DNA of 64,000 nt from Rhodanobacter sp. Soil772 (lineage in GTDB: Bacteria; Pseudomonadota; Gammaproteobacteria; Xanthomonadales; Rhodanobacteraceae). Positions 17,229 to 26,959 of the stretch are shown here, piece after piece. Under the pieces are notes generated by a model that made no database searches, was not told where the DNA came from, and worked only from the letters and a program-made list of their open reading frames with translations. The DNA lies in contig NZ_LMSK01000003.1 of assembly GCF_001428385.1 (NCBI RefSeq), positions 124,001 to 188,000 of the forward strand, written 5' to 3'. The position numbers were made by a program, and so were the translations under genes. How positions within the stretch are numbered: the first letter of the stretch is position 1; each line of letters starts with the position of its first letter.

Positions 17229-18893
17229 TCAGTGCCCGGTGATGCGTTCCGCGGTTTCCTCGTCCGGCGGCACCAGGGGCGCGTTCGGATCGACCTTCGC
17301 CTCCAGCTCCGCCGCTTCCACCGACGGCGTGCGCCAGCCGGACTTCACGCCCCACAGGTAGAACACCAGGCCGATCACGGCGACCACGGCCAGGTCCATG
17401 CCGTAGGACAGGTAACCCTTGCCACCGAAGGTGGTGCTGCCGGCCCAGGAGACCAGCGCCAGCGTGGGCAGGTAGAACACCAGCCACCAGGCGCCCTTCA
17501 TCTGTCGCCCGAAATCGTGCCAGCCGGACTTGGCCTGGTAGTAAAAATACACCGGCAACGCGACCACCATCAGCAGGATGATTTCGCCGGTCAGCGGCCA
17601 CTTCGCCCAGTACAGCAACTCGGTGGACATGATGAAGGCGACCCCGGCGAGCACCGACAGGCCGCTCAGCCGCAGCGGCCGGTGCAGCCCCGGCGCGGTA
17701 CGGCGCAGCGTCATCACGCTGACCGGACCGGTGAGGTAGGAAATGATCGTGGCGACCGAGATCACCGCCGCCAGCGAACCCCAGCCGCGGAAGAAGAACA
17801 GGAACAGGAACGACACCGCCAGGTTCACCCACATCGCCGGGCGCGGAATGCCCCACTTCGGGTGCACGCGGCCGAGGATCTTCGGCAGCGTGCCGTTGCG
17901 CTCCATGCCGTAAAGCATGCGCGCGGTGGTGGCGGTATAGGTCATGCCGGTGCCGCTGGGGCTGATCACCGCATCGATGAACAGCAGCGTCGCCAGCCAC
18001 TGGAGGCCCAGGATGATCGCCAGGTCGGCGAACGGCGAGCTGAAGTTGATCCCGTGCCAGCCGACATTGGCCAGCATTTCCCGCGGCACCGCGCCAATGA
18101 ACGCCACCTGCAGCAACACATAGACCACCGTGGCCAGCAAGATCGAGCAGACGATCGCGAACGGGATGCTCTTGCCCGGGTTGCGCGCTTCGCCGGCCAG
18201 GTTCACCGGGCTCTGGAATCCGTTGAAGCTGAACACGATGCCGGCGATCGCCACGGCCGTGAGGATCGAGGGGAAGTCGGTCTTGTGCAGTTCACCGTGG
18301 ATGCCGACGCTGAAATTCTCGGCATGGAAACCACTGGCGATCAGCAGCACCGCGGTGAGCGCGGGGATCACCAGCTTGAACAGGGTGATCGCGGTATTCG
18401 AGCGCGCGAACAGCTTGACGCTCCAGAAATTGAACAGGAAATACATCACCACCAGCACTGCGGCAATCAGCAGGCCGTTGGTGCTCAGCTCGCCGTGCCC
18501 GCCGGGCATCTGGTGATACAGATCCTTCGCCCACTGCCACTTCCACGACGACATGTACTGCGCCGAGGCCTCGGCTTCCACCGAGATCACCGAGACGATC
18601 GCGATCCAGTTCGCCCACGCCGCGATGAAACCGACCAGCGAGCCATGCGAGTAGTGACCGTAACGAACCATGCCGCCGGATTCGGGAAACATCGCCCCCA
18701 GTTCGGCGTAGGTCAGCGCCACCGTCATGATGATCGCCGCACCGATCACCCAGGCCCAGATCGCCCCCGGACCGGCGATCTGCGCCGCGCGCCACGCGCC
18801 GAACAGCCAGCCCGAACCGATGATCGAACCCAGGCCGGTGAGCATCAGGGCGAACGGGCCGACGTCGCGGCGGATCTGGCTGGCTTGGGACAT
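17229..18893 (-). CDS. APC-superfamily amino acid permease
   Basis: A 554-residue inner-membrane transporter with about 12-14 segments. The N-terminal motif LGSIIGSGWLFG near residue 20 is the unwound TM1 region of APC transporters, where the amino group of the substrate binds. Conserved FNGFQSPVNLAGEARNPGKS (near 210) is TM6 and its following loop. The long C-terminal soluble tail after the last segment is rich in Glu and Pro. The substrate is unknown. It is transcribed alone, with a clear terminator after the stop. Confidence 0.9.
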   Translation of the reverse strand: MSQASQIRRDVGPFALMLTGLGSIIGSGWLFGAWRAAQIAGPGAIWAWVIGAAIIMTVALTYAELGAMFPESGGMVRYGHYSHGSLVGFIAAWANWIAIVSVISVEAEASAQYMSSWKWQWAKDLYHQMPGGHGELSTNGLLIAAVLVVMYFLFNFWSVKLFARSNTAITLFKLVIPALTAVLLIASGFHAENFSVGIHGELHKTDFPSILTAVAIAGIVFSFNGFQSPVNLAGEARNPGKSIPFAIVCSILLATVVYVLLQVAFIGAVPREMLANVGWHGINFSSPFADLAIILGLQWLATLLFIDAVISPSGTGMTYTATTARMLYGMERNGTLPKILGRVHPKWGIPRPAMWVNLAVSFLFLFFFRGWGSLAAVISVATIISYLTGPVSVMTLRRTAPGLHRPLRLSGLSVLAGVAFIMSTELLYWAKWPLTGEIILLMVVALPVYFYYQAKSGWHDFGRQMKGAWWLVFYLPTLALVSWAGSTTFGGKGYLSYGMDLAVVAVIGLVFYLWGVKSGWRTPSVEAAELEAKVDPNAPLVPPDEETAERITGH

Positions 18894-18951
18894 CGACGTT
18901 CCTGCGGGGCGCCACGACGGCGCGGAAGAGGGCGATATTTGCAGAGTTTGT

Positions 18952-18985
18952 GGCCCGCTGTCACCCGGCAGAGGTCATGCGGGCC
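18952..18985 (-). terminator. Possible hairpin after res
   Basis: GGCCCGC/GCGGGCC stem of seven pairs with a 20-base loop, 14 bases beyond the res stop. There is no T-run, so its role as a terminator is doubtful. Confidence 0.3.
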
Positions 18986-18998
18986 ACTGGCGGGCGCG

Positions 18999-21953
18999 TC
19001 AGTCGCCCAGGGCCAAGCCACCTTGCGACTGCGCCGTCGGCACCGCGCGGGCGCGCGAGAACGCCAGCAATTCTCCCAATCGCGCACCCTTCTCCCGCCA
19101 GTCGTGAAACAGCGATTCGCCAACCAGCGCGTAGTGCCAGGCCCGTCCGCCACGCAGCTCCGGTTCCAGCGCGTTGATCCGCTCGCACCAGGTCGTCGCC
19201 GCTTTCAGCTTGCGCTGCACGTTCGGGTGACCGACCTGTTGCTGCGCCTTGGTCTCGACCAGGTAGATGGCATCGGCCGTGCGCACCAGGAAGTCCGGGA
19301 TGTAGAACGCGGGCATGCCGTCGTCCTTCACGTAGCGCAGGCGCACGAAGTCGTGGCGGTTCTCGCTGATCTTGCAGAACGCCTCCACGCCGGCGTCCAG
19401 TTGCGCCCACTCGATGAACGCACGCTCCAGCCCGCCGCTGCGGGTCGGGTAGGGCAGCCGTGTGTAGATGCATTTGGCCACTTCCAGCGAGGCGCTTTCG
19501 CGCACCATCAGCTTCGTCACCTCGGACAACCGACGATGGCGCACTTCGGTGACGCCGCTGACGGTGTGTTCTTCGGCGCGCACCAGCGCCAGCCCGAAGA
19601 TCTTCACGATATGGTCGATCACCGGCTGCAGCAGCAACAGCCGCCAGCCCTCATCCTCGAATGGCTCGAATGGCTCGTCGAACAGCCGCTCGCGGATGTA
19701 TTCGTCCAGTGCCGTAGCCAACGCCACCGTATTCATCTGCAGATATGGCGTGGTCAGGTGATAAGCGATCCGGTTGCCCTTCGGCAACGGCTGGTTCAGG
19801 GCCTGGCTGATCCGCCGGGTCAGCCGCGACAGCAGCTCGTTGTAACCGCTGACGTTCATTGCCACGCCGTCGACGCGGTAGTCGCCGAACAGGGTGCTGC
19901 TTTGCAGGTCCTGCGACGTGAAGGTGTCGCCCTTGCCCAGCAGTTCGGCCAGTTTCGCGCGGCTCATCGCGCTGAAGGTCGGCAAAGCGGCGATGTCAAT
20001 CGGCAGGTGTTCGACGTTCTCGTCGGCCTCGCGCAGGATGAACGGGATGGCGAAATCGTACTTCTCGAAACCCTCGCGCAGTTCGGCGGCGATCAGGTCG
20101 CCGGTGCTGCTGTCTTCATCGTCGCCGGTAGTGCCGACCAGGCCTTCGGCCATCAGTTCGTCGTAGTAGCTCTGAAATGCCGGGTGTTCGACGATCGAGA
20201 GGATGTCGATCATGGAGCCTGGCTCTTCGCCACGGTTGATCCGCTCGCGGTTTTCACGCTTGATGTCGACAAACTCCGGGTCGCGCCACATCAGCCGCAG
20301 GCCACGGCCTATCAGTTGCTCGACCAGGATAGGTGCTTGGCTTGCACGCAGCGGCACGATCACGCAGATATTGTTGACGTCGAAGCCCTCGCGCAGCATC
20401 AGCACGTTGACGATCACCCGCGGCTGCGCGTGCTTGTCCACATTGAACAGGCGCTGGCGCAGCGGTGCCCAATCCTTTTCACCAAGGTCTTTCTTTTTTC
20501 CCGAGTCGACGGTGATCACATCTCCCGCGTGCAGCCCTTCATCGCGCAGGAACTCTTCGACCAGGGGCGATACGGTAGTGTCCTCGCACACCACCAGCAT
20601 CTTCGGGTGGCGGGTGGCGTCGACACGGGCGAAATCGGCCTCCAGCTTGCGCAGCTTCTGCAGGCCCGCGCGCAGCATCACGCGCTGACCCTCGGCAAGC
20701 GCGGCGTTGCCGTCGGCATCGCGCTCGGCCTTGAACTCCAGTGACTCCAGCGGCAGCGCGCCCAGCTCCTTGCGCTTGTCCAGCACCAGCGACTTCACCA
20801 GCCCCAGCCGCATCGCCGCCTTCAGGTCGAAATCCACCACGATGTGCGGGAAGTAGATCTTGCGCTTGTTCCTGCCGCCGCCCACGTCGTTGTATGGCGT
20901 GGCGGAAAAATCCATCTGCACGAAGCGGCGGCCCTTGCCCGCGGCGATGATCGACAGGCTCTTCTGCCACTCGACCTCGGTAGTTTCGCCTTCCTTCTTC
21001 AGCTCATGGATATGGTGCGCCTCGTCGTTGAACACCATCAGGTCGGGCAGGTCGGCGAGATAGGAGAGCACGTTGCCGCGCGCCCAGCGCCGGTCCAGCA
21101 CGTCGAGACTGTTGCCGGTGGCGCGGCCGGGCGTCAGCGGCAGCACGGCATAGGCCACGCGCGCCGCGTCGGCGACCATGCCGGGCGTATCGACCCATTC
21201 GGCTTCTTCCTGCTCGGCTTCCTCCTCGGCTTCGCTGAGCAGGTGCCAGTTGGTGATCGCGATCATGCCGTTGCCGGTGGCCTTCAGGCCGATCTCCTGC
21301 TTCTGGCAGACGTTGCCGCGCACGAATTGCTCGATCCGTTCGCGCCGCGCCGGCGGCGTGAACAACTCGGCGTAGCTGGCGATGTCGGAGCTGGCGAAGT
21401 CGCGGCTCTTGTCCTCGTTCTCCTTGCCCAGGAACGCATCCAACAGGCGCTCGTACACGATCAGCCCCGGTGCCACGATCAGGAAGCGGCGGGTAAAGCG
21501 TGGATCGTCGCGGCCTTCGTCCAGCGCCGCGGTCTTGTTCAACAGCTGCCACACCAGGAGTGCCTGCAGCACCCAGGTCTTGCCGGTGCCGGTGGCCATC
21601 TTCAGGCAGTACTTCGGGTGGCCGTGCTTGCCTTGCGCCACGTCGGCGAGCCGCGTGCCTTCCAGCAGCGCATCGGCGCAGACCTGCGCGTACAGGTCCT
21701 TCAGGTTTGGACTGTCCAGCACCTCGTGCGCCACGATCACGTTGAGGATCGCCTGGCGCTGGCCGGGATGGAAATTGAACGTACGCGACTGGCAGGCATC
21801 GTCGCCAAACCACCAGTGCAGCAGCTCGGCCGTCACCGGCGTCACCAGTTCGTACAGGTCGGCGATGCCCTGTTCCAAGCCGATGCACAGTTGTTCAGTA
21901 CGACGGGTGAGTGCGGCGGCCAGCGCCAGTGGCTGCTCGGTGGGGTGGCTCAT
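18999..21953 (-). CDS. res: Type III restriction endonuclease, Res subunit
   Basis: A 984-residue superfamily 2 helicase-nuclease that, with Mod, translocates on or switches along DNA and cuts unmodified sites. Motifs: Walker [11 protein letters not shown] near residue 117, DEAH-type [10 protein letters not shown] near 318, DFSATPYND near 353, [11 protein letters not shown] near 515 and QLIGRGLRL near 543. Near residue 900 lies the PD-(D/E)xK nuclease core, [19 protein letters not shown]. All catalytic residues appear intact. The ATG at 21953 overlaps the mod stop (ATGA); the longer in-frame reading inside mod is rejected. Confidence 0.94.
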   Translation of the reverse strand: MSHPTEQPLALAAALTRRTEQLCIGLEQGIADLYELVTPVTAELLHWWFGDDACQSRTFNFHPGQRQAILNVIVAHEVLDSPNLKDLYAQVCADALLEGTRLADVAQGKHGHPKYCLKMATGTGKTWVLQALLVWQLLNKTAALDEGRDDPRFTRRFLIVAPGLIVYERLLDAFLGKENEDKSRDFASSDIASYAELFTPPARRERIEQFVRGNVCQKQEIGLKATGNGMIAITNWHLLSEAEEEAEQEEAEWVDTPGMVADAARVAYAVLPLTPGRATGNSLDVLDRRWARGNVLSYLADLPDLMVFNDEAHHIHELKKEGETTEVEWQKSLSIIAAGKGRRFVQMDFSATPYNDVGGGRNKRKIYFPHIVVDFDLKAAMRLGLVKSLVLDKRKELGALPLESLEFKAERDADGNAALAEGQRVMLRAGLQKLRKLEADFARVDATRHPKMLVVCEDTTVSPLVEEFLRDEGLHAGDVITVDSGKKKDLGEKDWAPLRQRLFNVDKHAQPRVIVNVLMLREGFDVNNICVIVPLRASQAPILVEQLIGRGLRLMWRDPEFVDIKRENRERINRGEEPGSMIDILSIVEHPAFQSYYDELMAEGLVGTTGDDEDSSTGDLIAAELREGFEKYDFAIPFILREADENVEHLPIDIAALPTFSAMSRAKLAELLGKGDTFTSQDLQSSTLFGDYRVDGVAMNVSGYNELLSRLTRRISQALNQPLPKGNRIAYHLTTPYLQMNTVALATALDEYIRERLFDEPFEPFEDEGWRLLLLQPVIDHIVKIFGLALVRAEEHTVSGVTEVRHRRLSEVTKLMVRESASLEVAKCIYTRLPYPTRSGGLERAFIEWAQLDAGVEAFCKISENRHDFVRLRYVKDDGMPAFYIPDFLVRTADAIYLVETKAQQQVGHPNVQRKLKAATTWCERINALEPELRGGRAWHYALVGESLFHDWREKGARLGELLAFSRARAVPTAQSQGGLALGD

Positions 21954-23896
21954 GCGCGTGGCCCCGCCACCACCTGCACCACCTCGGCCTCGAAGCCGAA
22001 CACGTCGACCACGCGCACGCAGACGCGGCGCTCGCCGGGCTTGTGCGGCACGTTGAAGTTCGCGGCGGTCACCACGCGCAGCGGGTCGTCGTCGTTGGCG
22101 GTATTGCCGCGATAGTCCTGCCATACCGAGCGGAACACTGCACCGTCGTAGTCCGGGTCCACCGCCCAGTACTCGATCAGCGCCAGCGGCTCGGCGTTGG
22201 CCACCTTGAGCAGCTTTTTGCGGTTGTCCTCGTCGAGGTTGATCGCCTCGGGCGAGAGCAGCACGTAATTGTCCAGCACGACCTGCAACTGTTCCTCATC
22301 GCCGCTGCGCTGGCGGTGCACCGGCTTGATCGTGAGGTACTGCAGGCTGGAGAAACGCACCTGGCCGCGCAGCTTCTCGATGCCGCCCTTCTTGCGCAGG
22401 CGGTCGAGCAGGTCGGGCGGGATCACCAGCACTTCCAGCCGCGGGTCGTTCAACGCAGTGATGCTCTGGCCGATCGACGGCTCGAAATTCCAGCCCAGCA
22501 CCACCACCCGGTCCCAGCCGCCGAGCAGGTGCTCGCGCTGCGCGATCGCCTTGCGCAAGGTGGCGTCGCCGGTGAGCTTGTTCGGCGAATCCACCAGCAC
22601 CAGCGTCTTCTTTCCACCGAACACCACCGCACCGAGATTGCGCAGCGGGTTGTCTTCCGGCTGCAGCGGCAGCGCGCCATACAGCGACAACACGATCCCC
22701 GACAGGTCGCCCACGCGGAAGCTGCGCCCCAGCGAACTCTTCGCCGCCTCGACCTGGTAGTCACCGATCGCCTGGTACAGGAATGGCTTGGCACCCTGGT
22801 CGATCAGCCGCTTGCGCATGATCATGCAGGCGGGCTTGCCAAGGTCGGTGGTGATCCAGCGGCGACCGAGTTTTTCGGCGACGGCGGCGGTGGTGCCGGA
22901 GCCGCCGTTGAAGTCGGCGACGAGATCATTCGGCTTCGAGGCAGCTAGGAGAATTCGTTCGAGTATCGATTCAGGCTTTTGGGTCAGGTATCCGGAGTTT
23001 TGAGTTTTGTCGGCAGGTTGAAGCATGGAGAGACGCCAAACAGAGTCCACCGTTCGGACATCTCGCTCGACATATTGGACGTTGCCATGTTCGTCGCGCG
23101 CATTAACCATGCGTCCGTCCACCTTCTTGCGGACAAGCTGCTTAACCGCTTTCGCTCTGCGCTCCTCCTGATGCTCAAAGAAGTATTCGGATTTTTCGTT
23201 CTTTGCGTACCAATAGATGACATCGTGTGATCGAGGAAAGAGTTTATTTCGCGTGTCTGGCATTTTGTTGTAGTAGTACCAGATGAGTTCGTTTCGAAAT
23301 TGCTTCTTCCCAAACAACTCATCAAGGACGATCTTGACGTAGTGCCCGATGTGCCAGTCCAAGTGGACAAAGATTTGTCCGGTATCGGCAAGTAGTTCGT
23401 GCATCAGCACCAATCGCGGCGTAATCATCGCCAGATACGACGCCGTCCCATCCGACCACGTATCCGAATACGCGAACTGCTCGATCACCGTCGGTTTCTG
23501 CTCCAACTCGACGCCGGGCAGCGACACCTTGGTGCGATAGTCGGCCTTGGAATCGAATGGCGGATCGATGTAGATCAGGTCGACCTTGCCGCGCAGGCTG
23601 GGTGTGTGTTCGTCGCCGGCCAGCAGCGCGGCCATCGCCAGCAGGTTGTCGCCGTAGATCAGCCGGTTGGTCCAGTCGGCGCTGCCTTCGTCGCCCAGAT
23701 GCGCCTGCCGGTTCGCCGCGGTGATCCAGTCGCTGTCGCGCGTGTCCTTCGACGGCAGCACCCACTCTCGCGTCTGCAGGCTGACCCGGTGGCGTCCTTC
23801 CAGGCTCTCCAGAATCTTCTCGGCCTGTTTGCGGCCTTCCCTGACGATTTCCGGCAGCTGTTCCAGCAGTGAATTGGTCACGCGGCCGTTCCCCAT
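21950..23896 (-). CDS. mod: Type III DNA methyltransferase, Mod subunit
   Basis: A 648-residue beta-class adenine-N6 methyltransferase that also supplies sequence specificity for Res. The catalytic motif [18 protein letters not shown] is near residue 110. The SAM-binding motif [20 protein letters not shown] is near 322, with the target-recognition region between them, the order expected for the beta class. Motif I has Asn-Gly where Phe-Ala is common. The DNA between about 22930 and 23400 is clearly poorer in GC than the rest of the gene and its neighbours, which suggests the specificity segment was exchanged. The gene is divergent from a small regulator and leads directly into res. Confidence 0.93.
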   Translation of the reverse strand: MGNGRVTNSLLEQLPEIVREGRKQAEKILESLEGRHRVSLQTREWVLPSKDTRDSDWITAANRQAHLGDEGSADWTNRLIYGDNLLAMAALLAGDEHTPSLRGKVDLIYIDPPFDSKADYRTKVSLPGVELEQKPTVIEQFAYSDTWSDGTASYLAMITPRLVLMHELLADTGQIFVHLDWHIGHYVKIVLDELFGKKQFRNELIWYYYNKMPDTRNKLFPRSHDVIYWYAKNEKSEYFFEHQEERRAKAVKQLVRKKVDGRMVNARDEHGNVQYVERDVRTVDSVWRLSMLQPADKTQNSGYLTQKPESILERILLAASKPNDLVADFNGGSGTTAAVAEKLGRRWITTDLGKPACMIMRKRLIDQGAKPFLYQAIGDYQVEAAKSSLGRSFRVGDLSGIVLSLYGALPLQPEDNPLRNLGAVVFGGKKTLVLVDSPNKLTGDATLRKAIAQREHLLGGWDRVVVLGWNFEPSIGQSITALNDPRLEVLVIPPDLLDRLRKKGGIEKLRGQVRFSSLQYLTIKPVHRQRSGDEEQLQVVLDNYVLLSPEAINLDEDNRKKLLKVANAEPLALIEYWAVDPDYDGAVFRSVWQDYRGNTANDDDPLRVVTAANFNVPHKPGERRVCVRVVDVFGFEAEVVQVVAGPRA

Positions 23897-23898
23897 GA

Positions 23899-23932
23899 AT
23901 TAACTACAAACGTTAATCATAGTGAACTCTAT
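23899..23932. promoter_or_regulatory. Operator-like inverted repeats between mod and regulator
   Basis: ATTAAC-N7-GTTAAT (23899-23917) begins two bases from the mod start codon and is followed by ATAG-N6-CTAT (23919-23932). The spacer is AT-rich in a GC-rich genome. Such sites could be used by the divergent HTH regulator to control the restriction-modification genes; that link is inferred. Confidence 0.45.
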
Positions 23933-23973
23933 ACGTGAACCGGTAGGCCGGACGGCCGCTAAGTTGCCAAGGG

Positions 23974-24420
23974 ATGAGCAATGAACGCGCCGAATTCTCG
24001 AAACGTCTGGCTGCCGCGATGCTCGCGCAGGGCCATGAGCCGCGCCCGGGAGTGCTGGTCACGCAGTTCAACCTGCGTTTTCCGGGTACCTCGGTGGTGT
24101 TCCAGACGGCTTCGCGCTGGTTGAACGGCAAGGGGATTCCCGAGCAGGACAAGCTGGTCGTGCTGGCCGACTGGCTGAAGGAAAGCCCGGACTTCCTGCG
24201 GTTCGGCGATCGGGCCGCGCGCGGAAAGCGTGGCGTCAGGCAGGTCAAGGAAGAGGCGCCGGCGTACGACGACCAAAAGATTTTCGATGTCTACCGGACA
24301 CTGCCGGCTGCACAGCAGAAAGTCGTATGCGACGTGATTCTTGCCTTGGCAGTACCGCCTTCGAGGCGGTCGGCGTCAGCCAAGCCACGCGCCGGCGTGA
24401 AAGCGAACAGCCGCCGATAG
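23974..24420 (+). CDS. Small HTH transcriptional regulator next to mod
   Basis: A 148-residue protein with an N-terminal lambda-repressor-like helix-turn-helix (about 5-68). The motif VVFQTASRWLNGKGIPEQDKL is typical of regulators found with prophage and mobile genes. The remainder is charged, with a basic C-terminal tail (residues 130-148), and has no recognisable catalytic domain. It is transcribed away from mod across an AT-rich spacer with inverted repeats, so it may be the controller of the restriction-modification unit. No controller-protein (C protein) signature beyond the fold is visible. Confidence 0.7.
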   Translation: MSNERAEFSKRLAAAMLAQGHEPRPGVLVTQFNLRFPGTSVVFQTASRWLNGKGIPEQDKLVVLADWLKESPDFLRFGDRAARGKRGVRQVKEEAPAYDDQKIFDVYRTLPAAQQKVVCDVILALAVPPSRRSASAKPRAGVKANSRR

Positions 24421-24445
24421 CGGCGTGGGGCGGGCAGTATCAGTC

Positions 24446-24796
24446 CTACGAAGCTGCTTTTGACCGGCGCGATGTCCTGGGCTTTGGTGCCAGCGTGATA
24501 TGCAGCTCGCAGCCCACCGCATCGGCATAGCGGCGTAGCGTTGCGATCGAGGGCGCGTGCTTGCGGCTGCCGGCGCTGGATTCCAGCCGTGCCACGGAGG
24601 CCTGCGCGATGCCCATGCTCGCGGCGACATCCGCCTGGGTCATCTCGGCAAGCTGGCGCGCGCGCACCAGTTCGCCCAATGCGGCGAACTCGTCGGCAAG
24701 TGCGTCGTAGGCTTCGGCGAACGCGGGGTCTTTCGACCAGCGTTTTTTCGTGGCCGCGACGTTCAGGGGCACCGGGTTGTAGCGTTCAGGGGTCAT
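24446..24796 (-). CDS. HigA-like XRE antitoxin
   Basis: A 116-residue protein with a C-terminal XRE helix-turn-helix (about 45-100: EMTQADVAASMGIAQASVARLE, then SIATLRRYADAVGCELHITL). It follows the toxin gene with a four-base overlap, the usual toxin-first arrangement of higBA modules. The longer N-terminal part (1-40) probably wraps the toxin. It would also repress its own promoter. Confidence 0.85.
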   Translation of the reverse strand: MTPERYNPVPLNVAATKKRWSKDPAFAEAYDALADEFAALGELVRARQLAEMTQADVAASMGIAQASVARLESSAGSRKHAPSIATLRRYADAVGCELHITLAPKPRTSRRSKAAS

Positions 24797-25116
24797 GCCT
24801 GTACCTCTTTTTGCCGCGCCCGCGCTTTGGCCAGCTCACGCGCAGGGGTCTTGTCTGTTTTCTTGATGATGGCGTGCAGGATCACGATGCGCTCGCCGAC
24901 CAGGGTGCAGTAGAACGCCCTGCCAATGCCTTCGCGGCCCTTGGCGCGCACCTCGAACAGGCCCGCGCCCATGGCCCTGGTGTGCGGCATGCCGATATCC
25001 GGCCCGTACGTCTGCATCAGTTCGGTGATGCGCACGAATCCGGCACGGATGCCGGCAGGCCATGTTTCCAGCTGTTCGGCCACCTTCGCGTTGTAGTAGC
25101 TCAGCTGCCATGCCAT
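24793..25116 (-). CDS. HigB-like toxin (phage Gp49/RelE superfamily)
   Basis: A 107-residue protein of the Gp49-like HigB group, which act as ribosome-dependent mRNA interferases. Typical features are the start WQLSYYNAKVAEQLETWP, the central MGAGLFEVRAKGREGIGRAFYC strand pair, and the C-terminal HAIIKKTDKTPARELAKAR basic helix. It overlaps the antitoxin start by four bases. Together with mod-res it forms a defence island between the APC permease and sdaA. Confidence 0.85.
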   Translation of the reverse strand: MAWQLSYYNAKVAEQLETWPAGIRAGFVRITELMQTYGPDIGMPHTRAMGAGLFEVRAKGREGIGRAFYCTLVGERIVILHAIIKKTDKTPARELAKARARQKEVQA

Positions 25117-25121
25117 GACTA

Positions 25122-25139
25122 TATCATCCTTGTTATCAT
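25122..25139 (-). promoter_or_regulatory. Direct repeats upstream of the toxin-antitoxin operon
   Basis: Two ATGATA copies (minus strand, 25139-25134 and 25127-25122) spaced 12 bases apart, immediately before the toxin start, in a short AT-rich stretch. They may be the autoregulatory operator and overlap the promoter. Confidence 0.4.
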
Positions 25140-25202
25140 GAGTACGGTCGCGCGGGGCGGCCGGCGGACGGTTCCTTCCTTGAGTGTCCTGCGTGAAGTA
25201 TC

Positions 25203-25216
25203 GCCCGCGAGCGGGC
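25203..25216. repeat. Short palindrome GCCCGC-GA-GCGGGC
   Basis: A perfect six-base-pair inverted repeat with a two-base loop, flanked by TATC and TCCT, downstream of sdaA. It resembles the small dispersed palindromes common between genes of Xanthomonadales and may also stop the sdaA transcript. No second copy was seen in this window. Confidence 0.45.
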
Positions 25217-25240
25217 TCCTCTACATGGAGCGGCGTGGTT

Positions 25241-26623
25241 TCAGCACTCGATGACGTTGACCGCGAGGCCGCCGCGGCTGGTTTCCTTGTACTTGTCCTT
25301 CATGTCGCGGCCGGTGTCGCGCATGGTCTTGATCACCTTGTCGAGGCTGACGCGGTGCTTGCCGTCGCTCTTCAGGGCCATGCGGCTGGCGTTGATGGCT
25401 TTCACCGAGCCCATCGCGTTGCGTTCGATGCAGGGAATTTGCACCAGGCCGCCGATCGGGTCGCAGGTGAGGCCGAGGTTGTGTTCCATGCCGATCTCGG
25501 CGGCGTTCTCGACCTGCATCACGTTGCCGCCGAGGGCAGCGGTGAGGCCGCCAGCGGCCATCGAGCAGGCCACGCCGACTTCGCCCTGGCAGCCCACTTC
25601 GGCGCCGGAGATCGAGGCGTTTTCCTTGTACAGGATGCCGATCGCGGCGGCGGTGAGCAGGTAATTGATGATGCCTTCGTCGTCCGCTTTCGGGCAGAAG
25701 CGCAGGTAGTAATGGCCGACCGCGGGCACGATGCCGGCGGCGCCGTTGGTCGGCGCGGTGACGACGCGGCCGCCGGCGGCGTTTTCCTCGTTTACTGCCA
25801 GCGCATAGAGGTTCACCCAGTCGAGGATGGTCAGCGGATCCTTCAGCGCGGCTTCGGGCTGGTCGCGCAGGTCGGCCAGCATTGCCGGCGCGCGACGGGT
25901 CACTTTCAGGCCGCCGGGCAACACGCCGGGCGAACGCAGGCCGCGTTCGACGCAGTCCTGCATCGCCTTCCAGATGGTCAGCAGGCCGACGCGGGTCTCC
26001 GCCTCGGGGCGCCACACGCTCTCGTTCGCCATCATCAGCTGGGCGATGGTCAGCTTGTGCTGTTTGCACAGCGCCAGCATTTCGTCGCCGCTGCTGAACG
26101 GGTAGGGCTGGGCAGTGGTGTCGGCGACGATGCGGTCTTCGGCCGCTTCGTCGGTGTTGACCACGAAGCCGCCGCCGACCGAGTAGTAGTCGCGGCTGGC
26201 CAGTTCGTTGCCGTCGGCGTCGTACGCACTGAAACGCATGCCGTTGGTGTGGAACGGCAGTTTCTGGCGCTTGTTGAAGACCAGGTCGGCTTTCTCGTCG
26301 AAGGCGACTTCGTGCTTGCCGAGCAGGCGGATGCGGCCCGTGCCGCGGATGCGTTCGAGCGTGGCGGGGATCTGGTCGGGATCGACCGTATCCGGGTGCT
26401 GGCCCTCGAAGCCGAGCAGCACCGCCTTGTCGGTACCGTGGCCGCGGCCGGTCATCGCCAACGAGCCGTACAGCTCGGCGCGCACGCGGGTCACGCGGTC
26501 GAGTACGCCCTTTTCTTCCAGCCAGCGTTCGGCGAAACGCGCGGCGGCGCGCATCGGCCCCACCGTGTGTGACGACGAAGGTCCGATGCCGATCTTGAAC
26601 AGGTCGAATACGCTGACGGCCAT
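25241..26623 (-). CDS. sdaA: L-serine ammonia-lyase, iron-sulfur type
   Basis: A 460-residue enzyme that deaminates L-serine to pyruvate with a 4Fe-4S cluster. The N-terminal domain has the signature [20 protein letters not shown] (residues 4-23). The catalytic C-terminal domain includes [17 protein letters not shown] near 270, [20 protein letters not shown] near 345 and [16 protein letters not shown] near 385, which carry the cluster cysteines. The protein ends in a cysteine (VNVIEC), as in the tail-in-mouth enzymes where the C-terminal residue occupies the active site until serine displaces it. Start ATG at 26623. It is monocistronic. Confidence 0.95.
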   Translation of the reverse strand: MAVSVFDLFKIGIGPSSSHTVGPMRAAARFAERWLEEKGVLDRVTRVRAELYGSLAMTGRGHGTDKAVLLGFEGQHPDTVDPDQIPATLERIRGTGRIRLLGKHEVAFDEKADLVFNKRQKLPFHTNGMRFSAYDADGNELASRDYYSVGGGFVVNTDEAAEDRIVADTTAQPYPFSSGDEMLALCKQHKLTIAQLMMANESVWRPEAETRVGLLTIWKAMQDCVERGLRSPGVLPGGLKVTRRAPAMLADLRDQPEAALKDPLTILDWVNLYALAVNEENAAGGRVVTAPTNGAAGIVPAVGHYYLRFCPKADDEGIINYLLTAAAIGILYKENASISGAEVGCQGEVGVACSMAAGGLTAALGGNVMQVENAAEIGMEHNLGLTCDPIGGLVQIPCIERNAMGSVKAINASRMALKSDGKHRVSLDKVIKTMRDTGRDMKDKYKETSRGGLAVNVIEC

Positions 26624-26691
26624 GGGCTCTGCTGCTGGTTATGTGGGTTGAGCGGCTATTCTACGCGGCACCCCCGCCCATTCGCAGCCGC

Positions 26692-26922
26692 ATGCCCGAC
26701 CTGATCCTGTACCAGCGCGACTACTGTCACCTGTGCGACCTCGCACTGGCCGTGCTGGCCGAGGCGCGCGCGCCGGATTTCGACAGCGTGTGGGTGGATG
26801 ACAGCGCTGCGCTGGAACAGCTTTACGGCACCCGCGTGCCGGTATTGCGTGATGGGCGGGACGGGCGTGAACTGGATTGGCCATTCGATGCGGCCGCGGT
26901 GCGCGCATTTCTGGCGAAGTGA
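26692..26922 (+). CDS. Glutaredoxin-like small thioredoxin-fold protein
   Basis: A 76-residue protein of the glutaredoxin/DUF836 type. It begins LILYQRDYCHLCDLAL with a CxxC redox motif at residues 10-13 and contains the cis-proline loop TRVPVLRDG near residue 47. It is expected to be a cytoplasmic thiol-disulfide protein. I chose the ATG at 26692 (MPDLILYQ); an earlier in-frame start would add residues unlike the family. It is divergent from sdaA and convergent with the GTPase gene. Confidence 0.85.
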   Translation: MPDLILYQRDYCHLCDLALAVLAEARAPDFDSVWVDDSAALEQLYGTRVPVLRDGRDGRELDWPFDAAAVRAFLAK

Positions 26923-26926
26923 ACTC

Positions 26927-26949
26927 CCTCCCCTGCCAGCAGGGGGAGG
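26927..26949. terminator. Hairpin between convergent genes, dispersed-repeat type
   Basis: CCTCCCCTGC/GCAGGGGGAGG forms a stem of about ten pairs with a two-base loop, between the glutaredoxin-like gene and the end of the GTPase gene. A shorter relative lies at 9016-9036. It could act as a bidirectional stop, though no T-run follows. Confidence 0.5.
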
Positions 26950-26959
26950 TTAGGAGGGG

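Noticed and set aside
17232-20744. Open frame of about 1170 codons on the plus strand
   Set aside because: It is antisense to the APC permease and res genes and crosses their intergenic gap. Its composition (His, Gln, Arg and Asp rich) is that of a GC-driven shadow.
25117-25240. Repeats near the toxin-antitoxin genes as a possible attachment site or CRISPR
   Set aside because: The ATGATA pair and the GCCCGC palindrome are too short and not repeated at regular spacing. No integrase or cas gene is present.
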